64,000 bases of DNA, from the NCBI RefSeq assembly GCF_031951985.1, contig NZ_JAVLVU010000001.1:3534001-3598000 (forward strand). The letters are read 5' to 3'. This stretch comes from Mucilaginibacter terrae. GTDB lineage: Bacteria > Bacteroidota > Bacteroidia > Sphingobacteriales > Sphingobacteriaceae. Position numbers and translations under genes: made by a program. This document shows, in pieces, positions 44,987-52,654 of this stretch. Within the stretch, counting starts at the first letter, position 1, and each line of letters begins with the position of its first letter. The notes under the pieces are model-generated. The model was not told the origin of the DNA, made no database searches, and saw nothing but the letters and a program-made list of their open reading frames with translations.

Positions 44987-45910
44987 ATGAGAATGGAAAA
45001 CAAACCAGAACAAACTTCTAAGAAAAACTCTAATGTAATTTATTTCCTCATTGTCGTGGTAGTTGCATTGCTGGGTACCGATGTGTACCTGTACTTGCAA
45101 AAAAAGAAGGATGTTGCTAAAATTATATACCAGGCCGATGATGAAAAACATCGCTTGCAAACCGAACTGGATAGCCTCGAAGCCCAGATCGAGCAGGTAA
45201 ATACCAGCAAAGCCAAGCTATCATCAGAAATGCAGGCCCGGACCGATTCATTGCAAAATAAAATACAGGTACTTAAACGCGCTTTGGCTAAAGGACAGCT
45301 TACCGTTGCCGAGCTAAAACACGCCCAGGAAGATATTAAACAGCTGCGCTATTTTGTTACCAAATACACCGCCGATATTGAGGAGCTGAGACAACAAAAT
45401 GCCTCATTAGCCACCGAGCGCGATACATTGAAAAACCAGGTAGCTAACGTGTCGCAAAAAGCAACTACGCTTGAGCAACAAAACCAGGAACTGAATACCA
45501 AAGTTAAAGTGGCATCGGCTTTAAAAATGGGCGCTGCCGATATTGTTGCCTACAAAATTAAAGGTAATGGTAAAGAGGTTGATGTAACCCGTGCAGGTTC
45601 GGCCAAAAAAATTAAGGTGAACTTTAATATTGTAAGTAACCCTGTGGCCGAAAAAGGCGTGCATGATATTTACATGCGTATTATTGATCCTGCTGGAAAC
45701 CTGATGGTAACTACCGATAGTGGTGTGTTTACCGCAGATGAACAGGAACTGCAATACACCTATAAAACTGCCATCGATTTTAAAGATGATGGCACCATGT
45801 ACACTATTGATTGGGTTAACCCGGCCGAAAAGTTTGTGAAAGGTGTGTATACCGTAATTCTATATGCCGATGGCTTTACCATGGGTAAAACCGAGTTCAA
45901 ACTGAAATAA
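44987..45910 (+). CDS. Membrane-anchored coiled-coil protein of unknown function
   Basis: The 307-aa protein has a short basic N-terminus, one membrane helix (VIYFLIVVVVALLGTDVYLYL, about 17-37), then a long coiled coil (about 50-170) with heptads such as LQTELDSLEAQIEQV and LEQQNQELNTKVKV. The C-terminal 130 residues are a predicted beta-sandwich (VDVTRAGSAKKIKVNFNI, VHDIYMRIIDPAGNLM). I do not recognise the family; such proteins are common in Bacteroidota. The topology places the coiled coil and beta domain in the periplasm. It is followed by a strong terminator. Confidence 0.8.
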   Translation: MRMENKPEQTSKKNSNVIYFLIVVVVALLGTDVYLYLQKKKDVAKIIYQADDEKHRLQTELDSLEAQIEQVNTSKAKLSSEMQARTDSLQNKIQVLKRALAKGQLTVAELKHAQEDIKQLRYFVTKYTADIEELRQQNASLATERDTLKNQVANVSQKATTLEQQNQELNTKVKVASALKMGAADIVAYKIKGNGKEVDVTRAGSAKKIKVNFNIVSNPVAEKGVHDIYMRIIDPAGNLMVTTDSGVFTADEQELQYTYKTAIDFKDDGTMYTIDWVNPAEKFVKGVYTVILYADGFTMGKTEFKLK

Positions 45911-45930
45911 TCATTAAAGCTTTTAAAATA

Positions 45931-45966
45931 AAATCCCCGGTTGTTCAGTCAGCCGGGGATTTTTTT
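45931..45966 (+). terminator. Rho-independent terminator
   Basis: AATCCCCGG and CCGGGGATT form the stem with a TTGTTCAGTCAG-type loop, followed by TTTTTT. Confidence 0.9.
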
Positions 45967-46010
45967 ATTATAAAAAATTTGTATTATATTTCTTTCCTTA
46001 ATTTAATGCA

Positions 46011-46628
46011 ATGATTAAACCTTACACTATCATCACCGCGCTATTGTTGTTTTTTTACAGCGCCATTTACGCACAAGACTCCGCTGCAACATCTCCCGAT
46101 ACCCTGTCATCCGGCAAATTTCAAGACATTGTGATAACCATCGCCGGTGATACCATACATTGTGATACTAAACAAACAATTTTTGGTGGCCCCCGGTACA
46201 AATCTTCAACCATGACCGATTTTAAGAAAATCTCTATTAAAGAGATGAAATATTATACGCGGAAGAATAAGAAAGAAGTTTATAAAGCCGCTATTTTGCC
46301 TAAGTGGTCAAAGCCTCAATTTTTGCAATTAGTGCAGGAGGGTAAAATAACATTATATCTGTCTGTTCAAACCACTTATGGTTACATGGGAGTAACGAAT
46401 TCAACAACTACATGGTATGTGTCCAAAAATAACGATGAGTTAAAAGAGTTAAAAACTTCGGGTTTATTTGCGTCTACTTCAAGAAAAAAACGGGAGGGAA
46501 TATTTGCAGAGATGCTTGCCGACCAGCCCGATGTATTAAAACAGTATGAGGAAACAGACAGCTTTAGTTTTAAAACATTGAGCAAAATAGTACATCTATA
46601 CAATACAGGTAAACCCCTTGTAGATTAA
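46011..46628 (+). CDS. Secreted hypothetical protein
   Basis: The 205-aa product has a signal peptide (ITALLLFFYSAIYAQ). The mature part carries FQDIVITIAGDTIHCDTKQ, a short beta unit of the kind seen in Bacteroidota proteins with an 'I..GDTI.C' start, then basic helical segments. KITLYLSVQTTYGYMG lies in the middle. No family is firmly recognised. The gene is AT-rich and stands alone between a terminator and the phosphate locus. Confidence 0.65.
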   Translation: MIKPYTIITALLLFFYSAIYAQDSAATSPDTLSSGKFQDIVITIAGDTIHCDTKQTIFGGPRYKSSTMTDFKKISIKEMKYYTRKNKKEVYKAAILPKWSKPQFLQLVQEGKITLYLSVQTTYGYMGVTNSTTTWYVSKNNDELKELKTSGLFASTSRKKREGIFAEMLADQPDVLKQYEETDSFSFKTLSKIVHLYNTGKPLVD

Positions 46629-46689
46629 CAAGTGAGCCTGTACCAAAGGATGTTTATGTGGCTTTAATATTACTCAAAACTAACCCGTG

Positions 46690-46739
46690 TTAACAAATTA
46701 TTAAACGCATTGAACTGAGTTTTTTAAAACCTAACTTTG
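46690..46739 (+). promoter_or_regulatory. Promoter with PHO-box-like repeats before the histidine kinase gene
   Basis: TTAACA (46690) and TTAAAC (46701) are spaced 11 bases apart, with a third weak TGAACT at 46711. The core promoter is TTG (46710-46712), 19 bases, TAACTTTG (46732-46739). The ATG at 46744 is only 4 bases downstream, so the mRNA is probably leaderless. Confidence 0.55.
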
Positions 46740-46743
46740 AAGT

Positions 46744-47808
46744 ATGAAACTCAGCGTACTGGTTTTTATTAATGCACTTGCCGTAGCTATTGCCCTATCG
46801 GTTGTTAACTTTTATTTTCAGCATAAGTGGTATGATGTAATGGTAACGCTCACTATAGGCTTTGTTACCAGCTATGTTGTTTTTTACTACCTCATCGAAA
46901 AATATGTATACTCCAAGGTAAAGCTTATTTACAAGCTTATCCATAACCTTAAATTGGGCCGCGATTTACGCGACGCCCTGGGCGAATCGACCAGTACAGA
47001 TCCCATTGGCGATGTGGAGCAGGAGGTAAAAGAATGGGCGCGCGAAAAAAAATCGGAAATTGAACAGTTGCGCAGTCAGGAGAAATTCCGCAGGGAGTTT
47101 TTGTCCAATATATCGCACGAGTTTAAAACCCCGTTATTTGCCATTCAGGGATATATAGAAGCCATTGTAGAAGATGAGTTTTACGATACCGAAATGGCCA
47201 TGCAATTCCTTAAAAAGGCCGAAAAAAATGTTGACCGCCTGAGCTACCTCATTAAAGATCTCGACGAAATTTCGAAACTTGAATCGGGTGAGATTCCTAT
47301 CAATTATACGAGGTTTAAAATTAACGATCTTATAAAGGAAGTTTTTGAACAACTGGAACTGAAAGCCAAGCAACACGAGATCAAATTAATATTTAAGCAA
47401 AAGTACGATGATGCAATTTTGGTATCGGCCGACCGTGATAAAATTTGCCAGGTGATGATCAACCTCATCGACAATTCGTTTAAGTACGGCAAACCGGGCG
47501 GCAGTACATCGGTAAGTTTATTTGAACTGCATGACCAGGTGCTGGTTGAAATAACCGACGAAGGTATAGGGATTAACGAAAAGCACCTGCCGCGCCTGTT
47601 CGAGCGTTTCTTTAGGATCGACAGTCACCGCTCACGCGAAATAGGTGGTTCGGGATTGGGATTAGCTATTGTAAAGCATATTATCGAAGCTCATCAGCAA
47701 ACTATTAATGTACGCAGCACCGAGGGTATTGGTTCAACATTTGGATTTACTTTACAAAAAGTAATGCAATCGCCATTGAAACAAGTTATTCCTACATTAA
47801 AGAGTTAA
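46744..47808 (+). CDS. Sensor histidine kinase, probably PhoR-like
   Basis: The 354-aa protein has two N-terminal membrane helices with almost no periplasmic loop, a short linker, a dimerisation domain with the phosphorylated His125 (SNISHEFKTPLFAI), and an ATPase domain with N box VMINLIDNSFKYG, G1 EITDEGIGI, F box LFERFFRID and G2 GGSGLGLAIVKH. No response regulator is adjacent. The DUF47 and Pit phosphate genes follow at once and PHO-box-like repeats precede both, so phosphate sensing is the best inference. PhoR of E. coli has a PAS domain, which is missing here. Confidence 0.85.
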   Translation: MKLSVLVFINALAVAIALSVVNFYFQHKWYDVMVTLTIGFVTSYVVFYYLIEKYVYSKVKLIYKLIHNLKLGRDLRDALGESTSTDPIGDVEQEVKEWAREKKSEIEQLRSQEKFRREFLSNISHEFKTPLFAIQGYIEAIVEDEFYDTEMAMQFLKKAEKNVDRLSYLIKDLDEISKLESGEIPINYTRFKINDLIKEVFEQLELKAKQHEIKLIFKQKYDDAILVSADRDKICQVMINLIDNSFKYGKPGGSTSVSLFELHDQVLVEITDEGIGINEKHLPRLFERFFRIDSHRSREIGGSGLGLAIVKHIIEAHQQTINVRSTEGIGSTFGFTLQKVMQSPLKQVIPTLKS

Positions 47809-47838
47809 CATTAACTTAACATTGCAAGTGTAACTTTG
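47805..47838 (+). promoter_or_regulatory. PHO-box-like repeats and promoter of the DUF47-Pit operon
   Basis: TTAACA occurs at 47805-47810 and 47816-47821 (11-base period), overlapping the end of the kinase gene, followed by the -7 box TAACTTTG (47831-47838). The ATG at 47857 follows 18 bases later. The TTG at 47836 is inside the box and is not a start. Confidence 0.6.
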
Positions 47839-47856
47839 CACAAACTATTGAAACGG

Positions 47857-48507
47857 ATGTCATTAAACAGCATATTCCAGTACTTTGTACCAAAAGATAA
47901 AAAGGTATTTTTTCCTTTATTTGAGCAAGCAGCCAATAACGTAGTTGCTATGGCCAATGTTTTGGTTGAAGCCGTAAACTCTAAAAGTGCAACCGACCGC
48001 CAGGAAGCTTTTAAGCAGATTGATAAACTGGAGAATAAAGGCGACGATTTAACCCACCAGATTTATCTGGAGTTAGGTAAAAACTTCATTACCCCTTTCG
48101 ACCGCGAAGACATTCATGCACTGGCTACAGCTATTGATGATGTGGCCGATTATATACAAGGTGCGGCTAACCGTATGCTGTTGTATAACATAGAAGAATA
48201 TACAGAGCCCATCTGCAAACTTTCTGAACTGATTTTACAGGGCAGTATTGACCTCGAAAAAGCGGTAAAAGAGCTTAAAGACCTTAAAAACGTACGCAAT
48301 ATTGCCGACTCGTGCATTCGTATAAACAGTGTTGAAAACCAGGCCGATTATGTGTTTGACCGTGCCGTAGCCGACTTGTTTTTGTACGAAAAAGATGCCC
48401 TGCGCTTAATTAAATACAAAGAAATTTTAGCTGCGCTTGAAACTGCTACCGATATGTGTGAGGATGCAGCCAACGTAATGGAATCAATACTGGTTAAAAA
48501 CGCTTAA
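47857..48507 (+). CDS. DUF47-family PhoU-like phosphate transport regulator
   Basis: From the ATG at 47857 (MSLNSIFQYFVPKDKKVFF) the protein has 216 aa. It is all-helical with the DUF47/TIGR00153 pattern: FFPLFEQAANNVVAMANVL, IDKLENKGDDLTHQIYLEL, FITPFDREDIHALATAIDDVADYI and the repeat ALETATDMCEDAANVMES. The ExxD metal-binding motifs are visible. DUF47 proteins sit next to Pit transporters and are thought to modulate them. It overlaps no gene; pit starts 20 bases later. Confidence 0.9.
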   Translation: MSLNSIFQYFVPKDKKVFFPLFEQAANNVVAMANVLVEAVNSKSATDRQEAFKQIDKLENKGDDLTHQIYLELGKNFITPFDREDIHALATAIDDVADYIQGAANRMLLYNIEEYTEPICKLSELILQGSIDLEKAVKELKDLKNVRNIADSCIRINSVENQADYVFDRAVADLFLYEKDALRLIKYKEILAALETATDMCEDAANVMESILVKNA

Positions 48508-48527
48508 TAGTTTCAACACTCACCTAC

Positions 48528-49535
48528 ATGGTTACTTCCCTGCTTGTTGTTGTAGTTTGCCTTGCACTCATATTCGATTTTATAAACGGATTTCATGATG
48601 CAGCCAACTCTATTGCTACTATTGTATCTACCAAGGTATTAACGCCTTTTCAGGCGGTGCTTTGGGCTGCGGCTTTTAACTTTTTAGCGTTCTTTTTAAT
48701 AAAAGAACATAAGGTTGCCAATACCGTGGCCAAAACAGTGCATGAGCACTTTATTACTATGGATGTAATACTGGCCGGTTTAATAGCCGCCATAGCCTGG
48801 AACTTACTTACCTGGTGGTTTGGTATACCGTCGAGCTCTTCGCATACCCTAATAGGTGGTTTTGCGGGTGCGGGTATGACTAATGCTATTTTTATGGGTG
48901 TTAACCCTCTAACCGCTGTTGATACCAGTTCAATTTTGCGAATTGCAGCATATATCTTTTTAGCTCCGTTAATAGGTTTGGTTATAGCATATGTAATAAC
49001 CATCATCATTTTGCACATATTTAAAAATTTCAGGCCTGCGGTTGCCGAGCGGTGGTTTAAAAGTGTGCAGCTCATCTCATCAGCAGCATTAAGCTTTGCC
49101 CACGGTGGTAATGATGCGCAAAAGGTAATGGGTATTATTTATGTAGCCCTGTTTACTTCAGGCGTTATAAAAAATGGGGCCCAAATGCCCGAGTGGATTC
49201 CATTAGCTTGTTACTCGGCTATTGCGGCCGGTACCATGAGCGGCGGCTGGAAAATTGTAAAAACCATGGGCAGTAAAATTACCAAGGTTACCCCGCTCGA
49301 AGGCGTTAGTGCCGAAACTGCAGGTGCCATTACCCTGTTCATGACCGAGCGTTTGGGTATTCCGGTTTCTACCACGCATACCATCACCGGTTCAATTATT
49401 GGTGTGGGCTTAACCAAACGTGTATCGGCCGTGCGCTGGGGTGTTACCATTAACCTACTTTGGGCATGGATAATTACTATTCCAATTTCGGCCTTGGTTG
49501 CCGCGGCTGTTTTTGCAGTAATGCATTACTTATAG
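48528..49535 (+). CDS. pit: Inorganic phosphate transporter, Pit family
   Basis: The 335-aa protein has about nine membrane helices. The two PiT signatures are clear: DFINGFHDAANSIATIVSTK near the start and SAAALSFAHGGNDAQK-type in the middle (ALSFAHGGNDAQKVMG), with GIPSSSSHTLIGGFAGAG and GIPVSTTHTITGSIIG repeats showing internal duplication. It imports metal-phosphate with protons. DUF47 is directly upstream as in many genomes. Confidence 0.95.
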   Translation: MVTSLLVVVVCLALIFDFINGFHDAANSIATIVSTKVLTPFQAVLWAAAFNFLAFFLIKEHKVANTVAKTVHEHFITMDVILAGLIAAIAWNLLTWWFGIPSSSSHTLIGGFAGAGMTNAIFMGVNPLTAVDTSSILRIAAYIFLAPLIGLVIAYVITIIILHIFKNFRPAVAERWFKSVQLISSAALSFAHGGNDAQKVMGIIYVALFTSGVIKNGAQMPEWIPLACYSAIAAGTMSGGWKIVKTMGSKITKVTPLEGVSAETAGAITLFMTERLGIPVSTTHTITGSIIGVGLTKRVSAVRWGVTINLLWAWIITIPISALVAAAVFAVMHYL

Positions 49536-49550
49536 TAAACCTTTTATAAG

Positions 49551-49558
49551 TAGCTTTG
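49551..49558 (+). promoter_or_regulatory. -7 promoter box of the DUF4197 gene
   Basis: TAGCTTTG matches TAnnTTTG, 16 bases before the ATG at 49575. Confidence 0.5.
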
Positions 49559-49574
49559 TCATATACAAATACTT

Positions 49575-50327
49575 ATGAAAAAAATTTTACTATTACCGGC
49601 ATTGGTGCTTACATTAGCCACCACAACCAGTTGCGATACATTGCATACAGCCGTTGCCAATAGCGGCGGCACCATTTACAGCCCGAGCCAAACATCAACT
49701 CCGAGCACGCTCGAAATGATTAGCGGCCTTAAACAAGCGTTGGAGCAGGGCACCAATAAAAGCGTTAGCCAGCTATCGGCAGTAAATGGCTTTTTTGGGA
49801 ATGCCGCCATTAAATTGCTGCTGCCGCCCGAAGCACAAAAGGCCGAAGCAACCCTGCGCAAGTTAGGTTTTAATAAACTTTGTGATGATGCCATCCTGTC
49901 GCTAAACCGCGCTGCCGAAGATGCTGCGGGTAAAGCGGCTCCCATATTTGTATCGGCTATAAAACAGCTTACCGTACAAGATGTAACCAATATTTTGTTG
50001 GGCGGCCAAAAAGATGCAGCCACTAACTTTTTTAAACGCACCACCACCTCTCAGTTAACCGAGCAGTTTAAGCCCGTTATCAATAAAAGTTTGTCGAGCG
50101 TTGGTGCTACCAAATACTACGGATCTTTGGTAACTCAGTACAATAAAATTCCGCTGGTGTTTAACAAGCTCAACCCTAATTTAGATGAGTATGTTACTCA
50201 AAAAGCTATAGACGGTTTATTTTATCGTATAGCACAGGAGGAATTGAATATTCGTACCAATCTATCATCGCGTACCACACCAATATTACAAAAGGTGTTT
50301 GGTTACGTGCAAAAGAAAACGAGTTAA
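49575..50327 (+). CDS. DUF4197 lipoprotein
   Basis: The 250-aa product has a signal and a lipobox (LATTTSC, Cys20). The DUF4197 pattern is evident: MISGLKQALEQGTNKSVSQL, NAAIKLLLPPEAQKAEATL, LNRAAEDAAGKAAPIFVSAI, then TVQDVTNILLGGQKDAATNF, and C-terminal YVTQKAIDGLFYRIAQEE. Function is unknown; the family is widespread as envelope helical proteins. Downstream there is only a palindromic repeat. Confidence 0.87.
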   Translation: MKKILLLPALVLTLATTTSCDTLHTAVANSGGTIYSPSQTSTPSTLEMISGLKQALEQGTNKSVSQLSAVNGFFGNAAIKLLLPPEAQKAEATLRKLGFNKLCDDAILSLNRAAEDAAGKAAPIFVSAIKQLTVQDVTNILLGGQKDAATNFFKRTTTSQLTEQFKPVINKSLSSVGATKYYGSLVTQYNKIPLVFNKLNPNLDEYVTQKAIDGLFYRIAQEELNIRTNLSSRTTPILQKVFGYVQKKTS

Positions 50328-50368
50328 ATTATACTAACCCTCCCTGAAGCTGGAGGAATAAAAATATC

Positions 50369-50441
50369 AATGTCATTTCAAATGATAACGGGAAGTCTTA
50401 GTCGCTTGGCTAAGTCTCTCACCATTATTTGAGATGACATT
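50369..50441. repeat. Palindromic repeat, family A-like, downstream of the DUF4197 gene
   Basis: AATGTCATTTCAAATGATAA pairs with TTATTTGAGATGACATT around an inner AGTCTTAG/CTAAGTCT stem. A T tract follows, so it may also end transcription. Confidence 0.65.
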
Positions 50442-50550
50442 TTTTTGTATAGAATATTGGGGAAATTTTAAATACCAGGCTGGTTAAGAGCAGATATAGA
50501 CGTGAGATAGGAAGTAATAGAAGTGCTCAATAATACTACATTTATTAATA

Positions 50551-51105
50551 TTAATTATTCATCACCAACCTGTTCGATTCCTGTAACTGCCGGTCTAAAT
50601 AAGCCGTCCAGTTTGCCTGTTGCTTACGGTCTTGCATGTGCATGGTTTCGCTGTCATAAGCGGCATTCATGCGGCGGTATTTTTCGTCGATGCGGTTAAA
50701 TATATTGTTGGCCTGCCGCTGATAATCTCCGGTGTAATGAAAGGCATTGAGTTCGCGAATCAGTTCCTGCTGCATAAGAAAGGCAATTACATAATGCCCT
50801 TGCTCGTGGTGCAGTACTTCGTCCATCATCTCGTCATTCCTGATCATTTTACGGTTGATCCATGAACGTTCGGGGTTAAACACCAGGGGGATATAAAATG
50901 TAAGACGGTAATTGCTTCGGTAACTCTGTACATTGTAACGCATGGTAACATTACAACTGGTATGCGCCACATAAAAACCGCTGCCGGCAGGCACCTGCCC
51001 GGTAAAATCATCAGCAGTTAATTGGCGATAACCCTGGGCTTTAACAGCTCCTGTACTAAGTATAAATAGCACAAAAACACAAATCAGTTTCACGTATTTA
51101 AGCAT
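50551..51105 (-). CDS. DUF922-type secreted protein with an HEQGH zinc motif
   Basis: From the ATG at 51105 the product has 184 aa with a signal peptide (LICVFVLFILSTGAVKAQ). The motif DEVLHHEQGHYVIAFLMQQE contains HEQGH, a zincin-type HExxH signature, preceded by a beta-rich region with RYNVQSYRSNYRLTFYIPLV. This matches the DUF922 family of predicted zinc-dependent proteases. A third ligand cannot be assigned. An upstream ATG at 51129 or 51108 is possible. It stands alone. Confidence 0.75.
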   Translation of the reverse strand: MLKYVKLICVFVLFILSTGAVKAQGYRQLTADDFTGQVPAGSGFYVAHTSCNVTMRYNVQSYRSNYRLTFYIPLVFNPERSWINRKMIRNDEMMDEVLHHEQGHYVIAFLMQQELIRELNAFHYTGDYQRQANNIFNRIDEKYRRMNAAYDSETMHMQDRKQQANWTAYLDRQLQESNRLVMNN

Positions 51106-51240
51106 CATTAAAGTCAAATAGTTCTGCATATTTTGACTGTAATAAGAATTTATGGTTTAACCGTATAACCCCAATTCATGCCATATGTTGTAATGTTAAT
51201 TCATTTGCTACATCGGTTTTACCCTTCACTAACACCGGTT

Positions 51241-52245
51241 TTACTTCGCCGGCTTCACGCCTTCACTCGTCATCACCACCCGCTTAATCGTTCCATCCGG
51301 GTTGTAATACAAGTAATCTATACATACCGATCTATGGAAACTGCCATGATCGGGCGTAAGTGCGCCGTTATGATAAATAAAGTAGTCTTTACCCTTAAAG
51401 GTAATAATGGCTTGGTGGTTGGTGTTGGAATTGCCGGCAATTTCATTAATAATGCCTTTGCACTGCCACGGGCCCTTAATGCTCTTGCTCATGGCATAAG
51501 CAATTTTTTCAGGAAACTCGGTAGCGTACGACAGGTAGTACCAGCCTTTGCGTTTGTGCAGCCACGGGGCCTCGGTAAACTTCGGCAGGTCAACTTTTAT
51601 AATAGGGCCATCCAGTTCGGTCATGTTTGCTTTAAGTTTGGCGTAGTGGCAGGTGGTATTGCCCCACATTAAATAGGCTTGCCCATCGTCGTCAATAAAA
51701 ACGGTGGGGTCAATATCGTCCCAGCTTATTTTGGCCTCGGTGGTCATATCATTGGTGATAATAGCCGATCCGCGTGCATCCTTAAACGGGCCTAAAGGGT
51801 TATCGGCAACGGCTACGCCAATGGCTTTGCCGTGTATGGTGCCGTGTGTAATAGCCACATACCAGTAAAACTTGCCCCCGCGTTCAATTACCTGTCCGGC
51901 CCAGGCATCGCCTTTGGCCCAGGCAAAATCGGTGGTTTTAAGCGGAACCGCATGTTCGGTCCAGTTCACCATATCGCTGGTTGAAAATACGGCCCAGTCG
52001 TGCATTACGTAAGTTGCCCTGTCTTTAGGTGCTACGTCATGGCCGGTATATAGGTAAAGCTTATCTTTATAAACTAATGCCGCAGGGTCGGCGGTGTATT
52101 TGTGCGTAATAATGGGGTTGCCTTTGGCTTGAAAGGTGGTATCATTGGTACGGAACACATTATTGGCACTTTGAGCAAAAGTTAGCGAACTGGTGCCCAC
52201 TAAAATGGCGGTTTTTACAACAGACAGATAAAGGTGTTTCATCAT
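51241..52245 (-). CDS. Glycoside hydrolase family 43
   Basis: The 334-aa product has a signal peptide ending at LTFAQ and a five-bladed propeller pattern with the GH43 catalytic residues: general base Asp53 (YTADPAALVY), pKa-modulating Asp179 (DIDPTVFIDDDGQAYL) and general acid Glu225 (FTEAPWLHKRKGWYYL). GH43 enzymes cut alpha-L-arabinofuranosides, beta-xylosides or beta-1,3-galactans; the sequence alone does not decide. Its neighbours (GH2, GH106, GH51) make an arabinose- or galactose-containing side chain the likely substrate. It is divergent from the GH2 gene. Confidence 0.88.
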   Translation of the reverse strand: MMKHLYLSVVKTAILVGTSSLTFAQSANNVFRTNDTTFQAKGNPIITHKYTADPAALVYKDKLYLYTGHDVAPKDRATYVMHDWAVFSTSDMVNWTEHAVPLKTTDFAWAKGDAWAGQVIERGGKFYWYVAITHGTIHGKAIGVAVADNPLGPFKDARGSAIITNDMTTEAKISWDDIDPTVFIDDDGQAYLMWGNTTCHYAKLKANMTELDGPIIKVDLPKFTEAPWLHKRKGWYYLSYATEFPEKIAYAMSKSIKGPWQCKGIINEIAGNSNTNHQAIITFKGKDYFIYHNGALTPDHGSFHRSVCIDYLYYNPDGTIKRVVMTSEGVKPAK

Positions 52246-52654
52246 AAAAAGAAAGAAAAATTGGTTGCACCCGGTATGCCGGGCATTTGTATGTGTTGCA
52301 AGTTAATTATAACTTGGATAAGCTAACGTACGCAACCCATACAATACTAACCGTCCTGCTGTATCATGTAACCCTACATACGCCTGTATGCTAAAATGAT
52401 ACAGGATAGTTACATAAATTACATGATAGTTCAGGATAGATATAAGGGCTTGAGTAGGTACATTGTGGGCGAAAACCAATTCAAAAATCTTAAAAATTAA
52501 TTAGAATATGCCCGCTTTTAGCCTGCCGCAATGCTCGCCTGGCAAACTTACGTCACGAGTTTGGTAGCAGTTTACATTGGCAGCGGCTTTTGATAATAAA
52601 GTATAACAAACCTGCTATTGCTTAGGGCTACCTCATCCGAAACCAAGATAATCT
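52246..52654. promoter_or_regulatory. Divergent control region of the GH43/GH2 genes with candidate operators
   Basis: No gene is seen in these 409 bases. TATCATGTAA (52362-52371) has its exact reverse complement TTACATGATA at 52419-52428. CTGTATCA (52359-52366) pairs with TGATACAG (52397-52404), and GTTACAT (52410-52416) pairs with ATGTAAC (52366-52372). The cluster looks like paired sites for a dimeric regulator. No clear -7 box was found for either gene. Confidence 0.5.

Noticed and set aside
47836..47856. TTG start for the DUF47 gene
   Set aside because: The TTG lies within the TAACTTTG promoter box; the ATG at 47857 fits the family start.
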